Source of the DNA: Dehalococcoidia bacterium
GTDB lineage: Bacteria; Chloroflexota; Dehalococcoidia; GIF9; AB-539-J10
Direction: 5' to 3'
Assembly: GCA_014859205.1 (NCBI GenBank)
Contig: JACUUR010000006.1
Span: 1-32,839 of the forward strand
Length of the DNA: 32,839 nt
Below the pieces are notes generated by a model. That model did not search any database, was not told the DNA's origin, and saw nothing but the letters and a program-made list of their open reading frames with translations. Below, in pieces: positions 23,571 through 32,404 of this stretch (the first letter of the stretch is position 1; each line of letters begins with the position of its first letter). The translations under genes were made by a program, and so were the position numbers.

Positions 23571-26500
23571 CGGCATTAATGGCATCCGTATCAGCCTTGC
23601 CTCATCTGAACAGATCAGGAGCTGGTCTCACGGCGAGGTGACCAAGGCGGAGACCATAAACTACCGCACTCTGAAGCCGGAGCGAGACGGCCTGTTCTGT
23701 GAGAAGATATTCGGGCCGGTCAAGGACTTCGAATGTCACTGCGGCAAATACAAGAAAGCCAGGTATAAGGGGGTTATCTGCGACAAATGCGGCGTTGAGG
23801 TGGCCCATTCGGGCGTGCGCCGCGAACGCACAGGGCACATAGAACTGGCTGCGCCGGTTACCCATATCTGGTTTGCCAAGTTGGTGCCCAGCCGGCTGGG
23901 GCTGTTGCTCGACCTATCTCCTCGAGACCTGGAAGGCGTCATATACTTTGCCCGTTATATCATCATCTCGGTTGATGAGGAGGCCAAGGAGAAGAAACTT
24001 CGTCAACTACAAGAGGAGATTGCCGGCAAGACTGCTGATCACGAGGAACGCCTGAACAAGAAGGTTGAGGAACTGGAGGCCAAGGAACTGGAGGAAGAGG
24101 TGAAGGTAAAGGAGGTGAACCAGCTTCATGCCGCGTTCGTGGAGAGGAAGGCATCATTGCAGGAAGAGCTGAAGGCGGGCACTGAAGAGATAGAGGGCCT
24201 GAAGCCGTTAAGGTTGCTTCATGAGGAAGAGTGCAGGCGACTGAAAGATAAGTATGGCGAGGTCTTCGAGACCGGCATGGGAGCCGAGGCTCTTCTGCAG
24301 GTATTGAAGCAGCTTGATCTGGATGCCCTGCACCAGAAGCTTCTTGAACAGATCCGTAGCACCTCGGGAGGATATCGGAAGAGGGTCAGTCAACGACTGC
24401 AGTTGGTTGAAGGTTTCAAGCTCAGCGCGAATAAGCCTGAGTGGATGGTTCTCACTGTGCTTCCCGTATTGCCTCCATCACTTCGTCCTATCGTTCAGCT
24501 GGACGGCGGACGCTTTGTCATAAGCGATCTCAATGACCTCTATCGAAGGGTCATCAACCGTAACAACCGTCTCCGCCGCCTGATCAAGCTGGGTGCGCCG
24601 GAGATTATCATCCGCAACGAGAAACGGATGCTGCAGGAAGCTGTTGATGCTCTCATAGACAACGGCCGTAGAGGACGTGCGGTTACCACCGGTAACAAGC
24701 ATCCCTTGAAATCTCTGTCCGACATCCTTAAGGGCAAGCAGGGACGGTTCAGGCAGAATCTGCTGGGCAAGCGAGTAGACTACAGCGGTCGCTCGGTCAT
24801 CGTTGTCGGGCCCAAACTTAAACTCCACCAGTGCGGTCTGCCGCGGCATGTTGCCCTGGAGCTGTTGAAGCCTTCAGTGATGCACAAGCTCATCCAGAAT
24901 GGATACGCCAACAACCTGAAGAGCGCCCGGCGCTTGGTAGAGAGGGGGACCCCCGAGGTGTGGGATGCGCTGTATGAAGTAGTCAAGGAACGTCCGGTAT
25001 TGCTCAATCGGGCTCCTACGCTGCACCGGCTGAGCATTCAAGCCTTCGAACCCGTGTTGATCGACGGCGATGCTTTTCAACTGCATCCTCTGGTGTGTAC
25101 CGCCTTTGGGGCCGATTTTGACGGCGACCAGATGGCAGTCCATGTTCCATTATCCAGAGCCGCAGTCAAAGAGGCCAGGGAACACATGCTTAGCCCGAAC
25201 AATATGCTGCTTCCGAGCAGTGGCGAGCCTAGCACAACGCCTACCCTGGATATGGTTTTGGGCTGCTATTACCTTACTCTTGCTAAGCCTGGAGCCAAGG
25301 GTGAAGGGAAGCTCTTCAGCAGCTTTGAGGAGGCCAGGCTGGCCTACGAACTAGGCGTTATCGAGCTTGGCGCTGAGATCGTTGTGCAGGATCCATCTCT
25401 AGGTTCAGATGGAGGGAGGATAAGCACTACGGTGGGCAGAATCCTATTCAACGATGCCCTGCCTCCGCAGCTTCGTTTCCGCAACCAGACCACAGACAAG
25501 GCTTTCTTGAGAGCCCTGGTGTCTGACTGCATTAGCGTGTTGGGCAACCAGGGTACTGCCGGTGTTCTGGATAAACTCAAGCAAGCGGGATTTGAATACG
25601 CTACGAAATCGGGCGTTTCGGTGTCCATGGATGATATTGAGGAGCCTCCGGAGAAGCGCAGGGTTCTTGAGGAAGCCGAGGAGAGGATGCGCCTGATTGA
25701 GGATCAGTTCGACCACGGCCTGATTACCGAGGATGAGAAGTACGAGAGCTCGATTCAAGTCTGGATGGAGGCTACCGACAAGGTTACTGAGAGCATCTCC
25801 AGAACGCTGGATCCTTACGGCAGTATTTACATGATGGCGACGTCGGGAGCCAAGGGGAACATCTCCCAGATCAGGCAGATGGCGGGCATGCGCGGGTTGA
25901 TGACCGACCCTTCGGGCAGGATCATAGATTTCCCCATCAAGTCCAGTCTCCGTGACGGGCTGGCACCCATGGAATACTTCATCTCCACCCACGGCGGGCG
26001 CAAGGGACTGACCGATACCGCCTTGAGGACGTCGGACAGTGGTTATCTTACCAGGCGACTTGTTGATGTAGCTCAAGATGTCATTGTCACTCAAGTAGAC
26101 TGCGGTACTACCGAGGGAGTCTGGATAGCGCGCCAGACTGCGGATTCATCGCTTCCCCCGTTTGAGAGGCGGGTTATCGGCTATCTGGCGGCAAGCCAGG
26201 TGGTTGACCCTGCCGCAGGTGATGTCATTGTCGATCGTGACGAGGAGCTTAACGAGGCGAAGGTTCAAAGGATCGTCGAGGCTGGAGTTGAGGGGGTACA
26301 TGTGCGGTCGCCTCTCACCTGCCGCTCTAGATTCGGCGTTTGTCGAAACTGCTACGGAAGGGACCTGGGGAAGAAGCAGCTAGTAAAGCTTGGGACTGCT
26401 GTAGGGGTGGTCGCCGCCCAGAGCATCGGTGAGCCCGGAACGCAGCTCACGCTGCAGACTTTTCACACTGGGGGTATTGTAGGGCTCGATATTACCACCG

Positions 26501-27507
26501 GGCTGCCTCGTGTGGAAGAGCTGTTTGAGGCTAGAACGCCGAGCGGGAGTGCCGTGATTTCGGAGATTGATGGCACGATTGAGATAACCCATACCGATGG
26601 CGAGAGCGTGGTCAAGGTCACCAGTTCTGACTTCTACATGGACGAGTATCCTATTCCTCCTGGAGCGGAACTAGCTGTCAGCGACGGGCAATTGGTTGCT
26701 GCCGGCAGCATTCTGTTCTCTGTGCCAGAGCAGACTGAAGGTAGTTTGCCGGCCGTCAGCGGCGGCGACGGTGATCAACCGCAACCTTTGGTGGCTCGTG
26801 TAGCCGGCCAGGTGATCGCTGACGATGATCATGTCTGCATTAGATATGAGGAGAGCGAAGAGAGAGAATATACGGTCCCTCATGGCGCTCATTTGCTCGT
26901 TCAGTCGGGAGATCAAGTCAAGGCGGGAGACAGGCTTACCAGAGGGCCTGTGGACCCTCACGACATCCTGCGTATCATGGGCAAAGCTGCGGTGCAGCAA
27001 TATCTGATTGATGAAGTACAGAAGGTGTACCGGGCACAAGGGGTTACCATACATGATAAGCACATTGCGGTCATTACACGCCGGATGCTGAGCAATGTAA
27101 GGATCATCTCCTCAGGGGATACAAAGCTCCTGCCCGGTGAATTGGTTGATCGATTTGACTATGAAGAGATGAACGCCAGGGTGCTGGCTGAGGGCGGGGA
27201 GCCTGCAACGGCTCAGGCTGCGTTTCTGGGCATAACCAGGGCCAGCTTGAGCAAGGATAGCTGGCTATCAGCCGCCTCTTTCCAGGAAACCGGGCGTGTT
27301 CTTGTCGATGCTGCAATCAAAGGTAAACTGGACAGGCTACGCGGCCTCAAGGAAAACGTGATTCTTGGCAAGCTCATCCCGTCTCGCATCCTCGCTGAGA
27401 GTCCTGAGGACGGGACACGGTTGATGGTGGCAGCAGGTGATGATGAAGGGCAGACCGAGACACCCGAAATCGAGCACTCCTCTAGGGATCTGATCTCTGA
27501 AGGTTAG
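23557..27507 (+). CDS. rpoC: DNA-directed RNA polymerase beta' subunit
   Basis: This is the 1316-residue beta' subunit, starting at [14 protein letters not shown] with GAGGGGG in front. The track start eight residues earlier is less likely. Landmarks are the N-terminal zinc site CHCG...CDKCG, a coiled-coil insert at about 135-235, NRAPTLHR, the Mg-binding ADFDGDQM (Asp520, Asp522, Asp524), the bridge helix [13 protein letters not shown], the second zinc site [11 protein letters not shown], and the trigger loop [16 protein letters not shown]. Two near-invariant positions differ. The Asn before ADFDGD (E. coli Asn458) is Gly518, and the trigger-loop Arg933 is Gln967. Both were checked in the codons (ggg and cag). 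Confidence 0.98.
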   Translation: MSQFDGINGIRISLASSEQIRSWSHGEVTKAETINYRTLKPERDGLFCEKIFGPVKDFECHCGKYKKARYKGVICDKCGVEVAHSGVRRERTGHIELAAPVTHIWFAKLVPSRLGLLLDLSPRDLEGVIYFARYIIISVDEEAKEKKLRQLQEEIAGKTADHEERLNKKVEELEAKELEEEVKVKEVNQLHAAFVERKASLQEELKAGTEEIEGLKPLRLLHEEECRRLKDKYGEVFETGMGAEALLQVLKQLDLDALHQKLLEQIRSTSGGYRKRVSQRLQLVEGFKLSANKPEWMVLTVLPVLPPSLRPIVQLDGGRFVISDLNDLYRRVINRNNRLRRLIKLGAPEIIIRNEKRMLQEAVDALIDNGRRGRAVTTGNKHPLKSLSDILKGKQGRFRQNLLGKRVDYSGRSVIVVGPKLKLHQCGLPRHVALELLKPSVMHKLIQNGYANNLKSARRLVERGTPEVWDALYEVVKERPVLLNRAPTLHRLSIQAFEPVLIDGDAFQLHPLVCTAFGADFDGDQMAVHVPLSRAAVKEAREHMLSPNNMLLPSSGEPSTTPTLDMVLGCYYLTLAKPGAKGEGKLFSSFEEARLAYELGVIELGAEIVVQDPSLGSDGGRISTTVGRILFNDALPPQLRFRNQTTDKAFLRALVSDCISVLGNQGTAGVLDKLKQAGFEYATKSGVSVSMDDIEEPPEKRRVLEEAEERMRLIEDQFDHGLITEDEKYESSIQVWMEATDKVTESISRTLDPYGSIYMMATSGAKGNISQIRQMAGMRGLMTDPSGRIIDFPIKSSLRDGLAPMEYFISTHGGRKGLTDTALRTSDSGYLTRRLVDVAQDVIVTQVDCGTTEGVWIARQTADSSLPPFERRVIGYLAASQVVDPAAGDVIVDRDEELNEAKVQRIVEAGVEGVHVRSPLTCRSRFGVCRNCYGRDLGKKQLVKLGTAVGVVAAQSIGEPGTQLTLQTFHTGGIVGLDITTGLPRVEELFEARTPSGSAVISEIDGTIEITHTDGESVVKVTSSDFYMDEYPIPPGAELAVSDGQLVAAGSILFSVPEQTEGSLPAVSGGDGDQPQPLVARVAGQVIADDDHVCIRYEESEEREYTVPHGAHLLVQSGDQVKAGDRLTRGPVDPHDILRIMGKAAVQQYLIDEVQKVYRAQGVTIHDKHIAVITRRMLSNVRIISSGDTKLLPGELVDRFDYEEMNARVLAEGGEPATAQAAFLGITRASLSKDSWLSAASFQETGRVLVDAAIKGKLDRLRGLKENVILGKLIPSRILAESPEDGTRLMVAAGDDEGQTETPEIEHSSRDLISEG

Positions 27508-27509
27508 CG

Positions 27510-28544
27510 ATGCGGCTCATTTCAGGCAAGGCAGCAACTGAGGATAGCTCCGTTGATCTCGACCTCCGTCCCAGGCGCCTCAGTGAATTCATAGGGCAAG
27601 AAAGAATCAAGGACAATCTGCGAATAGCGATTGTCGCCGCTCAGAAGCGGGGCGAGTCGCTGGACCATGTAATCCTGTATGGTTCTCCCGGTCTGGGAAA
27701 GACTACCCTTGCCTACATTATCGCTGCTGAGATGGGGGTCAATATCAAGGTCAGCTCCGGACCGGCCATAGAACGCACCGGTGACCTGGCTGCCATTCTC
27801 ACCAATTTGCATGAGGGCGACATCCTGTTTATCGATGAGATACACAGGCTGAGCCATACGGTAGAGGAAAAGCTCTATCCCGCAATGGAGGACTTCGCCT
27901 TCGACATCTTCCTGGGCAAAGGGCCGGCCGCCAGAGACTTGCGGCTGAATCTGCCCCATTTCACACTGATCGGGGCTACTACGCGGCTTGCTCTGCTGAG
28001 CCCTCCCCTTCGCGACAGGTTCGGGGTTACTTATCATCTGGATTTCTACGATGAGGGGGCGATACAGACGATTCTGGAGAGGGCGGCGACCATCCTTAAG
28101 GTTCACGTGGAGAGCGAAGGGCTTGTGCCGATTGCCTGCCGCGCCCGAGGTACCCCCAGAGTGGCTAATCGTCTCTTGAAGAGGGTGAGAGATTATGCCC
28201 AGGTGATGGCAGATGGAGTGGTTACCCGTGAAGTAGCCATGGAAGGCCTTTCGAAGCTGGAGATAGACTCTGTGGGCCTCGATGACATAGACCACAAGGT
28301 GCTGCATACCATAATCCACAAGTTCGATGGTGGCCCCGTAGGCCTGGATACCATTGCTGCCTCGATAAATGAGGACGCTGATACCATCATGGATGTCTAC
28401 GAGCCCTATCTTCTGCAGCTTGGGTTTCTGGAGCGAACGCCTCGTGGCAGAGTAGCCGCCAGACTTGCCTATGAGCATCTGGGGTTGCCTTACAGAAAGG
28501 GTGTTGAATCCCAGCCTGGCTTGTGGAGTCAAACGCAGAGCTAA
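27510..28544 (+). CDS. ruvB: Holliday junction branch-migration helicase RuvB
   Basis: This 344-residue AAA+ motor drives branch migration of Holliday junctions with RuvA. Walker A is GSPGLGKTT (58-66), Walker B is LFIDEIH (106-112), sensor I is LIGATTR, and the arginine finger region is RDRFG. The C-terminal winged helix includes [10 protein letters not shown] and a terminal [10 protein letters not shown]. Only two bases separate it from the rpoC stop, so it is co-transcribed with the polymerase genes and probably translationally coupled. Length is normal. The ruvA and ruvC genes are not in the window. Confidence 0.97.
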   Translation: MRLISGKAATEDSSVDLDLRPRRLSEFIGQERIKDNLRIAIVAAQKRGESLDHVILYGSPGLGKTTLAYIIAAEMGVNIKVSSGPAIERTGDLAAILTNLHEGDILFIDEIHRLSHTVEEKLYPAMEDFAFDIFLGKGPAARDLRLNLPHFTLIGATTRLALLSPPLRDRFGVTYHLDFYDEGAIQTILERAATILKVHVESEGLVPIACRARGTPRVANRLLKRVRDYAQVMADGVVTREVAMEGLSKLEIDSVGLDDIDHKVLHTIIHKFDGGPVGLDTIAASINEDADTIMDVYEPYLLQLGFLERTPRGRVAARLAYEHLGLPYRKGVESQPGLWSQTQS

Positions 28545-28561
28545 CCGTTGACCTACGGTTA
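28542..28561 (+). terminator. Hairpin at the ruvB stop codon
   Basis: TAACCGT and ACGGTTA pair perfectly (7 bases, six-base loop), starting at the ruvB stop codon. Only TTCG follows, so it is a weak or factor-dependent terminator candidate. The remaining 128 bases before the convergent membrane-protein gene show nothing I recognise. Confidence 0.4.
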
Positions 28562-28689
28562 TTCGCTGCTCGCCGGAAACACCGCCTTATGCCCTTATCT
28601 CGGGGTTCGATCTTGCGTAGGTATCCTGCGCGCTTGCCGTAATGGTGGACGCAGTCGGAGGTTCTCAGAGGTGGAGTTGCTGACGCCGA

Positions 28690-29589
28690 CTACTGGTATG
28701 CTCTGGTCTGCATCCATACAGGCATAGCAAAGGCGAACAGGGAGAACAGGAGGATGAACCAGCCCAGAGGCTCGATGCTGGCCCGGCTGATCAGAGCTAC
28801 TGATAGCAGGATCACAACGGGCGGAGTCAGCAGACTCAGGATTTTGTGTCTTCGGGACTTGAGGCGGATGAAGCCGATAGTTGCTGCTGCCAGCGCGATA
28901 AAGCTGATGACTATCCAGGGCGACTTTGCGTGCAGGCTCGCGATCCACATGTCGCTTGCCAGGAACTCATTTCCTGCGCCCAGCGACAGGAACCAACCGA
29001 ACAGGACGGGCATGGGGGCCAGCATCAGCGACGCATACAGCCAGTCGCGCCTTGCGGTCTGTCTCAGTATGTACACCAGCACAAATACGGCCAGGGGGAT
29101 GTAGATGAGGGCTGCTATCCACCCCCAACCTTGAGGCAGGGACAGCAGCAGTATGCCGGTAACCACCACCGGCATAAGGAAGTACCCCAGCCAGGGGAAA
29201 AGCCATACCGGCTTGCCTCGATGCCACCCATAGATCGCTGCACCTACTGTCAGGCTCAAGATGATTGACAGAGAGATGACACTGTGCCAGTAGTAATATG
29301 AGGCGAACAGGAAAGCGACCAGAAAATGGGGCAAGGCACTGAAGAACGCCTCTTTCCAGCTGCCCTGAGCATGTGTATCGTAGATCTGCTGAGCGATCAA
29401 CTCCGGTGAGCCCAGAGACTGCATAGCGAGCTTGCTAGCCTCCTCGCTGCTTAGCCCGCTATCCTCTAGCTCCTGAGTCTTATCCTGGAGATGCGAGTAG
29501 AGTTCCAGAGCCGCATCCTCCCTGATACTCTGGTCAATTCGGAGATAGGCTTTGAACCTGTTCAGATAGTGGCTTGCGTTAGCTGTCAT
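28690..29589 (-). CDS. HAAS-domain (DUF1700-like) multi-pass membrane protein
   Basis: This 299-residue protein has a soluble N-terminal helical region of about 80 residues. It includes HYLNRFKAYLRI, an EDAALELYSHLQDK helix, and SLGSPELIAQQIY, the pattern of HAAS signalling domains. About eight membrane helices follow. HAAS proteins are usually encoded next to PadR regulators, and the PadR gene lies 7 bases upstream here. The PadR/HAAS pair is thought to sense an envelope or membrane condition, but the signal is unknown. No transport or enzymatic motif is visible in the membrane part. Confidence 0.8.
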   Translation of the reverse strand: MTANASHYLNRFKAYLRIDQSIREDAALELYSHLQDKTQELEDSGLSSEEASKLAMQSLGSPELIAQQIYDTHAQGSWKEAFFSALPHFLVAFLFASYYYWHSVISLSIILSLTVGAAIYGWHRGKPVWLFPWLGYFLMPVVVTGILLLSLPQGWGWIAALIYIPLAVFVLVYILRQTARRDWLYASLMLAPMPVLFGWFLSLGAGNEFLASDMWIASLHAKSPWIVISFIALAAATIGFIRLKSRRHKILSLLTPPVVILLSVALISRASIEPLGWFILLFSLFAFAMPVWMQTRAYQ

Positions 29590-29596
29590 GTTGCTC

Positions 29597-29932
29597 TTAG
29601 ACCGTTTCAGGCTGTATTACTGCCTTGACTGCGCTGGAGAAGTCCTGCCACGTCGCCAGTCTCGTGGCTAGGACCTGCCGTCCCTTTTCAGTGATGTAGT
29701 AATAGCGTCTCTGCTGGCCGCTGGCAAGAATCTGCCACCTACCCTCGATGAGCCCTTCTCGCTCCAGGCGGTGAAGAGCAGGATAAAGGGTGCCTTCCTT
29801 GAACTGGAAATACCCGTTACTCCTCTTCTCCAGTTCCCTCACTATCTGGTAACCATAGGTGGGTTGACGACTGATCAAGCAGAGCAGCAAAGAGTCGGTG
29901 TTTCCTTTCAACAACTCACGCCCGTAGTTCAT
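29597..29932 (-). CDS. PadR family transcriptional regulator
   Basis: This 111-residue winged-helix regulator has the family core LLLCLISRQPTYGYQIVREL, then FKEGTLYPALHRLEREGLI and a beta-wing with RRYYYITEKGR. The ATG at 29932 is chosen over the track start five codons earlier, because GAGGTGA then lies at a proper distance. It heads a two-gene operon with the HAAS membrane protein. Autoregulation is likely, since its promoter is surrounded by a repeated octamer. Confidence 0.93.
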   Translation of the reverse strand: MNYGRELLKGNTDSLLLCLISRQPTYGYQIVRELEKRSNGYFQFKEGTLYPALHRLEREGLIEGRWQILASGQQRRYYYITEKGRQVLATRLATWQDFSSAVKAVIQPETV

Positions 29933-29944
29933 CGTTTCACCTCG

Positions 29945-29992
29945 CATAGTGTGCTAATTTGATTCTAATATAGCATCGACCGGACATAGTGT
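29945..29992. repeat. Direct repeats of CATAGTGT bracketing the padR promoter (operator candidates)
   Basis: The octamer CATAGTGT occurs at 29945-29952 and again at 29985-29992, exactly 40 bases apart (about four helical turns). The second copy overlaps the -35 box and the first lies just past the expected start of transcription. An inverted repeat TGCTA-N14-TAGCA (29952-29975) spans the -10. This layout suits PadR self-repression. Confidence 0.5.
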
Positions 29993-29995
29993 CAA
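29967..29995 (-). promoter_or_regulatory. Sigma-70 promoter of the padR operon
   Basis: On the minus strand a perfect TTGACA is followed after exactly 17 bases by TATATT (5 of 6), about 35 bases before the padR ATG. Confidence 0.8.
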
Positions 29996-30024
29996 TACTG
30001 ACGGCGAAGGCGCCTTTGTTCTGG

Positions 30025-30053
30025 TTGCCGCTGCCACCTTCAGCCGGTACAAT
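30025..30053 (+). promoter_or_regulatory. Possible promoter of the 30233-31664 gene group
   Basis: TTGCCG (4 of 6) is followed after 17 bases by TACAAT (5 of 6). About 180 bases separate it from the first gene. That leader holds only two short ORFs without ribosome sites (17 codons at 30066, 24 codons at 30117), which I do not call genes. Confidence 0.35.
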
Positions 30054-30232
30054 ATCATCCCGTGCAATGAATCACAACTGGAGCAGTGCTGCGCCTTTCT
30101 CCGCATTACCAAGCAGATGAGTTATGAGTGGACGAAGCCTGTCTCTGGAGAGGTCGCTGAGACCGCTCTCCCTGACCGGGAAGAAGAGTAGGGCGACCTT
30201 TTCGTCGCGGGATGAATCAGGAGTCAACCGAG

Positions 30233-30544
30233 ATGGGAGCCTATGATGATTTCGTTGATCTGATCAGGCAGACAGAAACTATGCAGGCTCTGCTCCGCAA
30301 CCTGGAAAGCGAGCCGGCGAAGATTCTGGCCGCCATTTGCAGGGAGCACGAGATGACCGGCAAGGATGTGCCGGACCATCATCTCAACCTGGCTGGTTAC
30401 TTCGGTGAGGCAATGCTGAGGGCACTTCTGTCAGCAGATCTGGTTGCCAGGGTGCCGGGAGATCGGTGTGCTCTGTATGGCTATAGGCCCACCAAGCAGG
30501 GGCTCAAGCTCTATCAGGCCATGCGCAAGGAGAAGACCATCTAG
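30233..30544 (+). CDS. Small protein of unknown function, possible winged-helix fold
   Basis: I do not recognise this 103-residue protein. It is mostly helical and ends with a segment (SADLVARVPGDRCALYGYRPTKQGLKLYQAM) resembling the recognition-wing part of small winged-helix proteins. The ATG at 30233 is preferred to 30212, because AGGAG then sits nine bases upstream. Its stop codon shares one base with the GTG start of tatD, so the two are translationally coupled. It has no Cys pair, membrane helix or signal peptide. A regulatory role is a guess from the fold impression only. Confidence 0.7.
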   Translation: MGAYDDFVDLIRQTETMQALLRNLESEPAKILAAICREHEMTGKDVPDHHLNLAGYFGEAMLRALLSADLVARVPGDRCALYGYRPTKQGLKLYQAMRKEKTI

Positions 30545-31320
30545 TGTACAGGCTCATCGATACTCACGCGCATCTGGACGAACTCAACAACCTCGGCGTG
30601 ATGATTGAGGAAGCGAGGAGGGCCGGAGTCGTTGCCATGATCGCTGTGGGGTCCGAGCAGCAGTCGAACACGAAGACCCTGGAAATCTCACGCAAACACC
30701 GGCGTTTTGTCTATCCTGCTATCGGCTTGCATCCCTGGCAGCTTACCCGCCTTGGAACTCCTGACATAGAGGACGATCTACGATGGATCGAAGATAACCT
30801 CCCGTCGGCAGTTGCCGTCGGTGAAATAGGCCTTGACTATGACAAAAGGGTGGTGAGGGGAGCGTCCAAGGAAATACAGAAGGAGGTTCTGGGTCGGCTG
30901 CTGGAGACAGCCCGAAGACACGCCAAGCCTGCGATAGTCCACAGCAGGTATGCCTGGAAGGATGCACTGCTTCTAGTTCAGGAGGCTGGCGTGGATAAGG
31001 CGGTGTTCCACTGGTTCACTGGCTTTTCCGGGGTTCTTAAGGATATAATTGCTGGCGGCTTTCACATCTCCGCCACGCCGGCCGCTGAGTATCATGAGGA
31101 GCATAGAAGGGCAGTCAAGGAAGCGCCTCTGCGTAGACTGCTTCTGGAGACAGATTGCCCTGTGACTTACGGAAGGGCAGTTCGTTATGAGTCAAGGCCT
31201 GCTGATATCGTACGAAGTCTTCAGGCCGTGTCGTGCATCAAATGCGGTGGTCAAGTGGAGATCGCCGAACAGACGACGAGAAATGCCACTGAACTCTTCT
31301 CTCTTGGCGTAGCATTCTAA
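30544..31320 (+). CDS. TatD family metal-dependent hydrolase/DNase
   Basis: This 258-residue amidohydrolase-fold enzyme carries the full TatD metal-ligand set: His8 and His10 in DTHAHLD, Glu94 in GEIGLDY, His133 in IVHSR, His156 in FHWFTG and Asp204 in LETDCP. Family members have 3'-5' exonuclease activity on DNA and RNA; some act on D-amino-acid substrates or in DNA repair. The start is GTG, with AAGGAGA inside the end of the preceding gene. Thioredoxin follows after 17 bases. Confidence 0.92.
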   Translation: MYRLIDTHAHLDELNNLGVMIEEARRAGVVAMIAVGSEQQSNTKTLEISRKHRRFVYPAIGLHPWQLTRLGTPDIEDDLRWIEDNLPSAVAVGEIGLDYDKRVVRGASKEIQKEVLGRLLETARRHAKPAIVHSRYAWKDALLLVQEAGVDKAVFHWFTGFSGVLKDIIAGGFHISATPAAEYHEEHRRAVKEAPLRRLLLETDCPVTYGRAVRYESRPADIVRSLQAVSCIKCGGQVEIAEQTTRNATELFSLGVAF

Positions 31321-31337
31321 GTAAGGAGGTGCATTCT

Positions 31338-31664
31338 ATGATACAGGCCATAGTAGGTGAGGACAACTTCAGGAAGACCGTCTTGGAGGCGAAGTCGCCG
31401 GTTATGGTGGATTTCTGGGCACAGTGGTGTGGTCCTTGCCTGGCTACTGCTCCTGTTCTGGAGGAACTAGCCAATGAATACGCCGGCAAAATGGACTTCG
31501 TGAAGGTAGATGTGGATGCAAACGGGCCTCTGGCCGCCAAGTACGGAATAGCTTCCATTCCCACCATGCTCGTCTTCAAAGGGGGCGAGCCTGTTCAACA
31601 GATCACCGGTTACAAGCCCAAGAAGGAACTCCAGAAGGCGCTGGATGAGGTTCTGCAGAAGTAG
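31338..31664 (+). CDS. Thioredoxin
   Basis: This 108-residue thioredoxin is a general disulfide reductase. The active site is WCGPC (Cys31 and Cys34) after VMVDFWAQ, and the cis-Pro loop is ASIPTMLVF. The ATG at 31338 is chosen over the GTG at 31329, which overlaps the ribosome site itself (AAGGAGGT, seven bases before the ATG). No signal peptide is present, so it acts in the cytoplasm. Its partner reductase is not in the window. Confidence 0.96.
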   Translation: MIQAIVGEDNFRKTVLEAKSPVMVDFWAQWCGPCLATAPVLEELANEYAGKMDFVKVDVDANGPLAAKYGIASIPTMLVFKGGEPVQQITGYKPKKELQKALDEVLQK

Positions 31665-31676
31665 ACTGCAGGCTGG

Positions 31677-31700
31677 CCTCCGGTTGGGATCATCCGGAGG
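31677..31700. terminator. Hairpin between the convergent thioredoxin and cvpA genes
   Basis: CCTCCGG and CCGGAGG pair perfectly around a ten-base loop, 13 bases after the thioredoxin stop and overlapping the last bases of the convergent cvpA gene. It may end transcripts from both sides, though no T-run is present. Confidence 0.45.
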
Positions 31701-32187
31701 ATAAGAAGAAGTGGCGGATGAAGTCGAAGTCCTCAGGCAGGAGTGCCAGCAGCAGGGGGAATCCTGCCATCAGGAATCTGGCTACTGCCGATTGGGCTAT
31801 GGTTGTCTCTGCCCCGGGGTGCCATCTAACTATAATGGCGAGAATGGCAGCGCATAGCAGGCTACCTATGAAGACGCCCAGGACAAATCCCACCAGCCTG
31901 TCAAGCCATCCCAACAAAGCGAGGTGGGCAACCTTTGTCACAGACCAGCCGATCACGCCGGCGACAACGCACGTAGCTATCAGGATGATGGCGTAGGCGG
32001 CTATGTTGGCCCAGGTGGCCCCGGACGGCGAGAGCATGTCGGCGAGCCCGCCGTAATAGCGCCCTGCCAACGCTATGCCGCCTATCAGCCCGGCAATACC
32101 GAAGGCTGTCCTGATTAAGCCGTTGCGCAGGCCTACGAAACCCAGCACAAGAGCGACAACTATTATCACTATGCTCAACCAGTTCAT
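31690..32187 (-). CDS. CvpA family membrane protein
   Basis: This 165-residue protein has four hydrophobic helices, with the CvpA pattern near the N-terminus (LGFVGLRNGLIRTAFGIAGLIGG) and LLGWLDRLVGFVLGVFIG in the middle. The family is known for colicin V production and envelope or purine-related phenotypes, but its biochemical role is unsettled. It converges on thioredoxin. The 217 bases upstream contain a strong hairpin, but no promoter was recognised. Confidence 0.85.
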   Translation of the reverse strand: MNWLSIVIIVVALVLGFVGLRNGLIRTAFGIAGLIGGIALAGRYYGGLADMLSPSGATWANIAAYAIILIATCVVAGVIGWSVTKVAHLALLGWLDRLVGFVLGVFIGSLLCAAILAIIVRWHPGAETTIAQSAVARFLMAGFPLLLALLPEDFDFIRHFFLSSG

Positions 32188-32251
32188 TGCTCACCTCTTC
32201 GGTCCACGTTCTGTCCTATCATAGAGCGGCCCGGTATGTGCTCAGTGTGTT

Positions 32252-32283
32252 ATTGCCCCGCAATCGTAGGCTTGCGGGGCAAT
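32252..32283. terminator. Perfect 12-base inverted repeat upstream of cvpA
   Basis: ATTGCCCCGCAA and TTGCGGGGCAAT flank an eight-base loop. On the minus strand it lies about 120 bases after the end of the YoaP-like gene and 65 bases before cvpA. It could end the upstream transcript or act as a leader structure for cvpA. There is no T-run on either side. Confidence 0.5.
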
Positions 32284-32404
32284 GCACCTGTATCGGCAGC
32301 TTTCATCAGGATTATACTCTCAAGCGGGCCGAGATTCCAGGCCGAATGACGGCGAGGCTGCCGGCGCAAAGGTGTGGCTTCGAGCAAGGCTCGGGATTGC
32401 GCTC

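Noticed and set aside
27522-28532. 336-residue ORF opposite ruvB
   Set aside because: Antisense shadow with no recognisable domain.
28600-28640. GGGGTTCGATC resembling a tRNA T-arm
   Set aside because: No acceptor stem, anticodon arm or D-arm can be formed around it.
30117-30191. 24-codon ORF (MSYEWTKPVSGEV...) before the 30233 gene
   Set aside because: No ribosome site and no recognisable feature; probably chance in a leader.
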